From Oceanobacillus sojae (GTDB lineage Bacteria; Bacillota; Bacilli; Bacillales; Amphibacillaceae): a stretch of 64,000 bases of DNA. The translations under genes were made by a program, and so were the position numbers. Below, piece by piece: positions 61,747 to 64,000 of this stretch (within the stretch, counting starts at the first letter, position 1; each line of letters opens with the position of its first letter). Location: positions 1 to 64,000 of the forward strand of contig NZ_BJYM01000014.1 in the NCBI RefSeq assembly GCF_007991515.1, in the 5' to 3' direction. A model generated the notes under the pieces. It ran no database searches and was not told where the DNA came from. It worked only from the letters and a program-made list of their open reading frames with translations.

Positions 61747-62427
61747 ATGTTTCAACAAGATGAACACCCTTTTTTCCAAAAGCAGGCTCATTTTAATCAC
61801 CACCATGCTTTCGCAGGAGATAACACATTTCACAAGGACTTCTTAAGACGGAATAAATTCGGGATGGGAAATGAACATTTTGAAAGGAGAGGCGGTCCTC
61901 ATTTCTTTGCAGGACACGATGCCAGGGGAGGAGGTCGTGGCGGCGAACGCTTTTTCAAACGTGGAGATATTAAGATGGTCTTGTTAAAAATATTGCAAAA
62001 GCAGCCAAGACACGGTTATGACATTATCAAGGTGTTAGAAGAAAAATTTAAGGGGTTTTACTCGCCCAGCCCGGGCTCAGTATACCCTACCCTTCAAATG
62101 TTGGAGGATCAGGATCTTGTGGAGGCCGTTAAAGAAGGCAGAAAAAAGGTATATCATATTACGGAGGAAGGCACTGCCTATTTAGACCAGCACCAAAAGG
62201 AAGATCACTTTGTTTCTCGAATGAATCAATTTGAAAATGTAAATATCGAGGAAATGCAAAACTTAAGATCTGAAATGCAGGGGTTGTTCCATGATTTTTT
62301 TAAAACAGGTCGCCAAGTTATGGATAATCCAGAGAAGAAAAAACGGCTGCAGGAGCTGCTTGAAAAAACAAGAGAAGAGCTTTTAAATATTGCTGGTGAT
62401 GTTGAGAATAAACCAGATGATGAATAG
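61747..62427 (+). CDS. PadR-family regulator with His-rich N-terminus
   Basis: A 226-residue protein. Residues 1-70 are rich in His, Phe, Gly and Arg (FNHHHAFAGDNTFHKDF and GGPHFFAGHD). A PadR winged HTH follows (about 76-150; HGYDIIKVLEEKF, SPGSVYPTLQMLEDQDLV, VYHITEEG) and then a C-terminal helical dimer domain. The layout resembles E. coli YqjI, whose His-rich N-terminus senses metal. No target gene other than itself is in the immediate neighbourhood. CAGGAGG precedes the ATG. Confidence 0.88.
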   Translation: MFQQDEHPFFQKQAHFNHHHAFAGDNTFHKDFLRRNKFGMGNEHFERRGGPHFFAGHDARGGGRGGERFFKRGDIKMVLLKILQKQPRHGYDIIKVLEEKFKGFYSPSPGSVYPTLQMLEDQDLVEAVKEGRKKVYHITEEGTAYLDQHQKEDHFVSRMNQFENVNIEEMQNLRSEMQGLFHDFFKTGRQVMDNPEKKKRLQELLEKTREELLNIAGDVENKPDDE

Positions 62428-62437
62428 ACCTTTTCAT

Positions 62438-62482
62438 AACCAAAGACGGATCGCAAAACAGGCAATTCGTCTTTGGTTTTAT
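62438..62482. terminator. Terminator after the PadR gene
   Basis: AACCAAAGACG/CGTCTTTGGTT stem with a loop of about 20 bases and TTTATATT following. Between convergent padR and the response regulator gene. Confidence 0.75.
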
Positions 62483-62582
62483 ATTGTATAAATTCTATTA
62501 ATAAAGTTTACTTTTAAATAGATGTCGCAGCAAGCTCATCAGCAGAGCTATTTCAAGTTACTCGAAAAACAAAATACACACA

Positions 62583-63269
62583 TTACTCCTGAAACCGGTA
62601 CCCCACACCCCAAATCGTTTCAATAAATTTCGGCAAAGAAGGATTTTCTTCAATCTTTTCCCTTATTTTTCTAATATGAACCGTAACTGTAGTATTATCT
62701 CCGATTGCATCATACCCCCAAATTTGTTCAAATAAATGTTCCTTTGTAAAGACAATATTCGGGTTAGACGCTAAAAAATACAATAAATCATACTCTTTTG
62801 CACTAAATGTCTTCTCCTGACCGTTTATAAAGACTCTTCGTGAATCATGATCAATTGTCAGGTTTTTCAGATGGAGTTCATTTGATTTTCTGTCCCGTTT
62901 TGTTAAACGGTCGTACCTGGCAATATGCGCTTTTACTCTTGCAATCAGCTCATTCGGGTTAAATGGCTTTACAATATAGTCATCTGCTCCCCTGCCTAAT
63001 CCGCGAATCTTGTCGATATCCTCCTTTCTGGCTGTTACCATCAATATAGGTACATCCAATGTACTCCGCAGCTTTTCACATAAATCAAATCCATCTATCC
63101 CCGGCAGCATCAAATCTAATAAAATAAGGCTGTAAGAATTTGCCGCTGCCAGCTTCAGTCCTTCTTCTCCTGTTGCAGCGATATCACTTTGAAATCCATT
63201 TATCTCTAAATAATCCCGTTCCAATTCAGCAATATCCTTCTCATCTTCAATAATCAATATACTTTGCAT
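62583..63269 (-). CDS. OmpR-family response regulator
   Basis: A 228-residue two-domain regulator: receiver (about 1-115) with phosphoacceptor Asp52 in LILLDLMLPGIDG, Lys in DDYIVKPFNP, and a winged-helix DNA-binding domain (about 130-228; FSAKEYDLLYFLASNPN, TVTVHIRKIREKIE, IWGVGYRF). Start ATG lies at once after the kinase stop. Target genes unknown. Confidence 0.93.
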   Translation of the reverse strand: MQSILIIEDEKDIAELERDYLEINGFQSDIAATGEEGLKLAAANSYSLILLDLMLPGIDGFDLCEKLRSTLDVPILMVTARKEDIDKIRGLGRGADDYIVKPFNPNELIARVKAHIARYDRLTKRDRKSNELHLKNLTIDHDSRRVFINGQEKTFSAKEYDLLYFLASNPNIVFTKEHLFEQIWGYDAIGDNTTVTVHIRKIREKIEENPSLPKFIETIWGVGYRFQE

Positions 63270-64000
63270 TTACATCACCTTCTTTAGTGTAAAGTAGATA
63301 CTCGTTCCTTTGCCAGGTTCACTTTCGGCCCAAACCATTCCACCGTGCTCTTGAATTATCTTTTTGACAATCGACAATCCAAGTCCGCTGCCTCCTGTAG
63401 CAGAGTTCCTCGAAGTATCTGTCCGGTAAAAGCTTTGGAAAATATAAGGAATGTCTTCTTCCCTTATCCCATTTCCATTGTCCTTCATTTCCACAACGAT
63501 TCTGTCAGATTCAGATGTTAAATTTACTTGGATTTCCTTCTGTTCCTGGTTCATATATTTTAAGCTGTTCTGAATAATATTCATCACTACTCTTCTTAAT
63601 TTTTCACGGTCTGCTTCCACTACGTAGCTGTTTTCTTTATTGGCTGATAAAGCAGCGGTTCCCTGCTCCTTTTCCAGATTAAATGCTAATTCATCAATAA
63701 AATCAGCAAAAAAAGCATATAAATCTACTTGTTCAAATTGGAAGGTTTCTCTTTTTAAATCGAGCTTTGAATATAAAAATAATTCATCAATAAGTCCGTC
63801 CATATCATTTGCTGTTCTGTAAATCGTATCCATATACCTGTCCAGCTTTTCGGGGGTGTTCGCCACACCATCCTGAATTCCTTTCACATAGCCTTTTATG
63901 GAGGTTAACGGGGTTTTTAAATCATGAGAGATACTGGCAATCAGTTCCTGGCGATTCTGTTCATATTGTTTCTGCTCTCTATCTGCTTCTCTCAACTTAA
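63270..64000 (-). CDS. Sensor histidine kinase, C-terminal part (cut by window edge)
   Basis: The last 243 residues of a HisKA/HATPase kinase, running off the right edge. Phosphoacceptor His in SISHDLKTPLTSIKGY; N box VMNIIQNSLKY; G1 MKDNGNGI; F and G2 YIFQSFYRTDT and GGSGLGLSIVKKI. It phosphorylates the response regulator encoded one base downstream. The sensor and membrane parts lie beyond 64000. The kinase-before-regulator order is the less common one in Bacillaceae. Confidence 0.92.
   Translation of the reverse strand, partial: KLREADREQKQYEQNRQELIASISHDLKTPLTSIKGYVKGIQDGVANTPEKLDRYMDTIYRTANDMDGLIDELFLYSKLDLKRETFQFEQVDLYAFFADFIDELAFNLEKEQGTAALSANKENSYVVEADREKLRRVVMNIIQNSLKYMNQEQKEIQVNLTSESDRIVVEMKDNGNGIREEDIPYIFQSFYRTDTSRNSATGGSGLGLSIVKKIIQEHGGMVWAESEPGKGTSIYFTLKKVM

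Overview
The window is chromosomal DNA from a low-GC, endospore-forming Bacillaceae. The left 5.3 kb has the gene set and orientations known from Bacillus subtilis next to an rRNA operon: pdaB, kbaA, gerD, salA, cwlD. A CotD-type coat gene, LiaIH, LicT and CYP152 also fit. The style of the genes suggests an Oceanobacillus/Virgibacillus-like genus (inference only). Nearly every gene has a strong GGAGG-type ribosome site. Many intergenic gaps end in hairpin terminators, several shared by convergent genes.

Layout. 1-5.3 kb: sporulation, germination and KinB block, with tandem promoters reading off the left edge (probably rRNA). 5.5-8.6 kb: DUF948/YtxH-type envelope or stress genes and a YihY membrane protein. 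8.6-15.5 kb: an Eis-like acetyltransferase, a YdeI-like protein, an Asp/Glu racemase-like protein, 6-phosphogluconate dehydrogenase, CotD, a CYP152 peroxygenase and a small membrane protein. 15.5-23.1 kb: a six-gene operon with TAXI binding protein, fused TRAP permease, FadR-type regulator, GlcD-like and GlcF-like subunits and an LhgO-like oxidase. Its promoter carries an operator and a CcpA site, and it probably imports and oxidises a 2-hydroxy acid. 24.6-30.8 kb: a galactitol-type PTS (IIA, IIB, IIC) with a 2-hydroxyacid dehydrogenase, a PRD regulator and a class II aldolase, for an unknown substrate. 31.2-35.6 kb: an L-2-amino-thiazoline-4-carboxylate hydrolase family gene, a LysR regulator and a sulfonate/taurine-type ABC importer. 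36-41 kb: VOC, AhpD-like, TetR, an Rpn-family nuclease with a problematic 5' end, DUF898 and liaIH.

41.1-44.1 kb: a SAM-I riboswitch followed by an SDR dehydrogenase, a MetT-like NhaC-family transporter and luxS, a methionine/SAM salvage transcription unit. 44.3-46.5 kb: PadR, a HAAS-type membrane protein and a decayed FtsX-like permease. 46.5-48.2 kb: MarR-paiA-paiB behind a long palindromic operator. 48.4-52.8 kb: bglP-bglH-licT with a complete ribonucleic antiterminator (RAT) and overlapping terminator. 53-56.2 kb: an ABC exporter with two permeases. 56.3-64 kb: a GNAT, an ECF-like sigma factor with a VOC-like tail facing a VOC gene, a HAD phosphatase, a class V aminotransferase, an isochorismatase-like hydrolase, pyroglutamyl peptidase, a His-rich PadR regulator with twin operators, and a histidine kinase/response regulator pair cut by the right edge.

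I saw no tRNA, CRISPR array, intact insertion sequence, prophage or plasmid gene. The most unusual signals are the SAM-box operon with its SDR, the two orphan catabolic operons, the ATT-start-or-frameshift Rpn gene, the sigma factor with a VOC-like end, and several unexplained structured intergenic elements.
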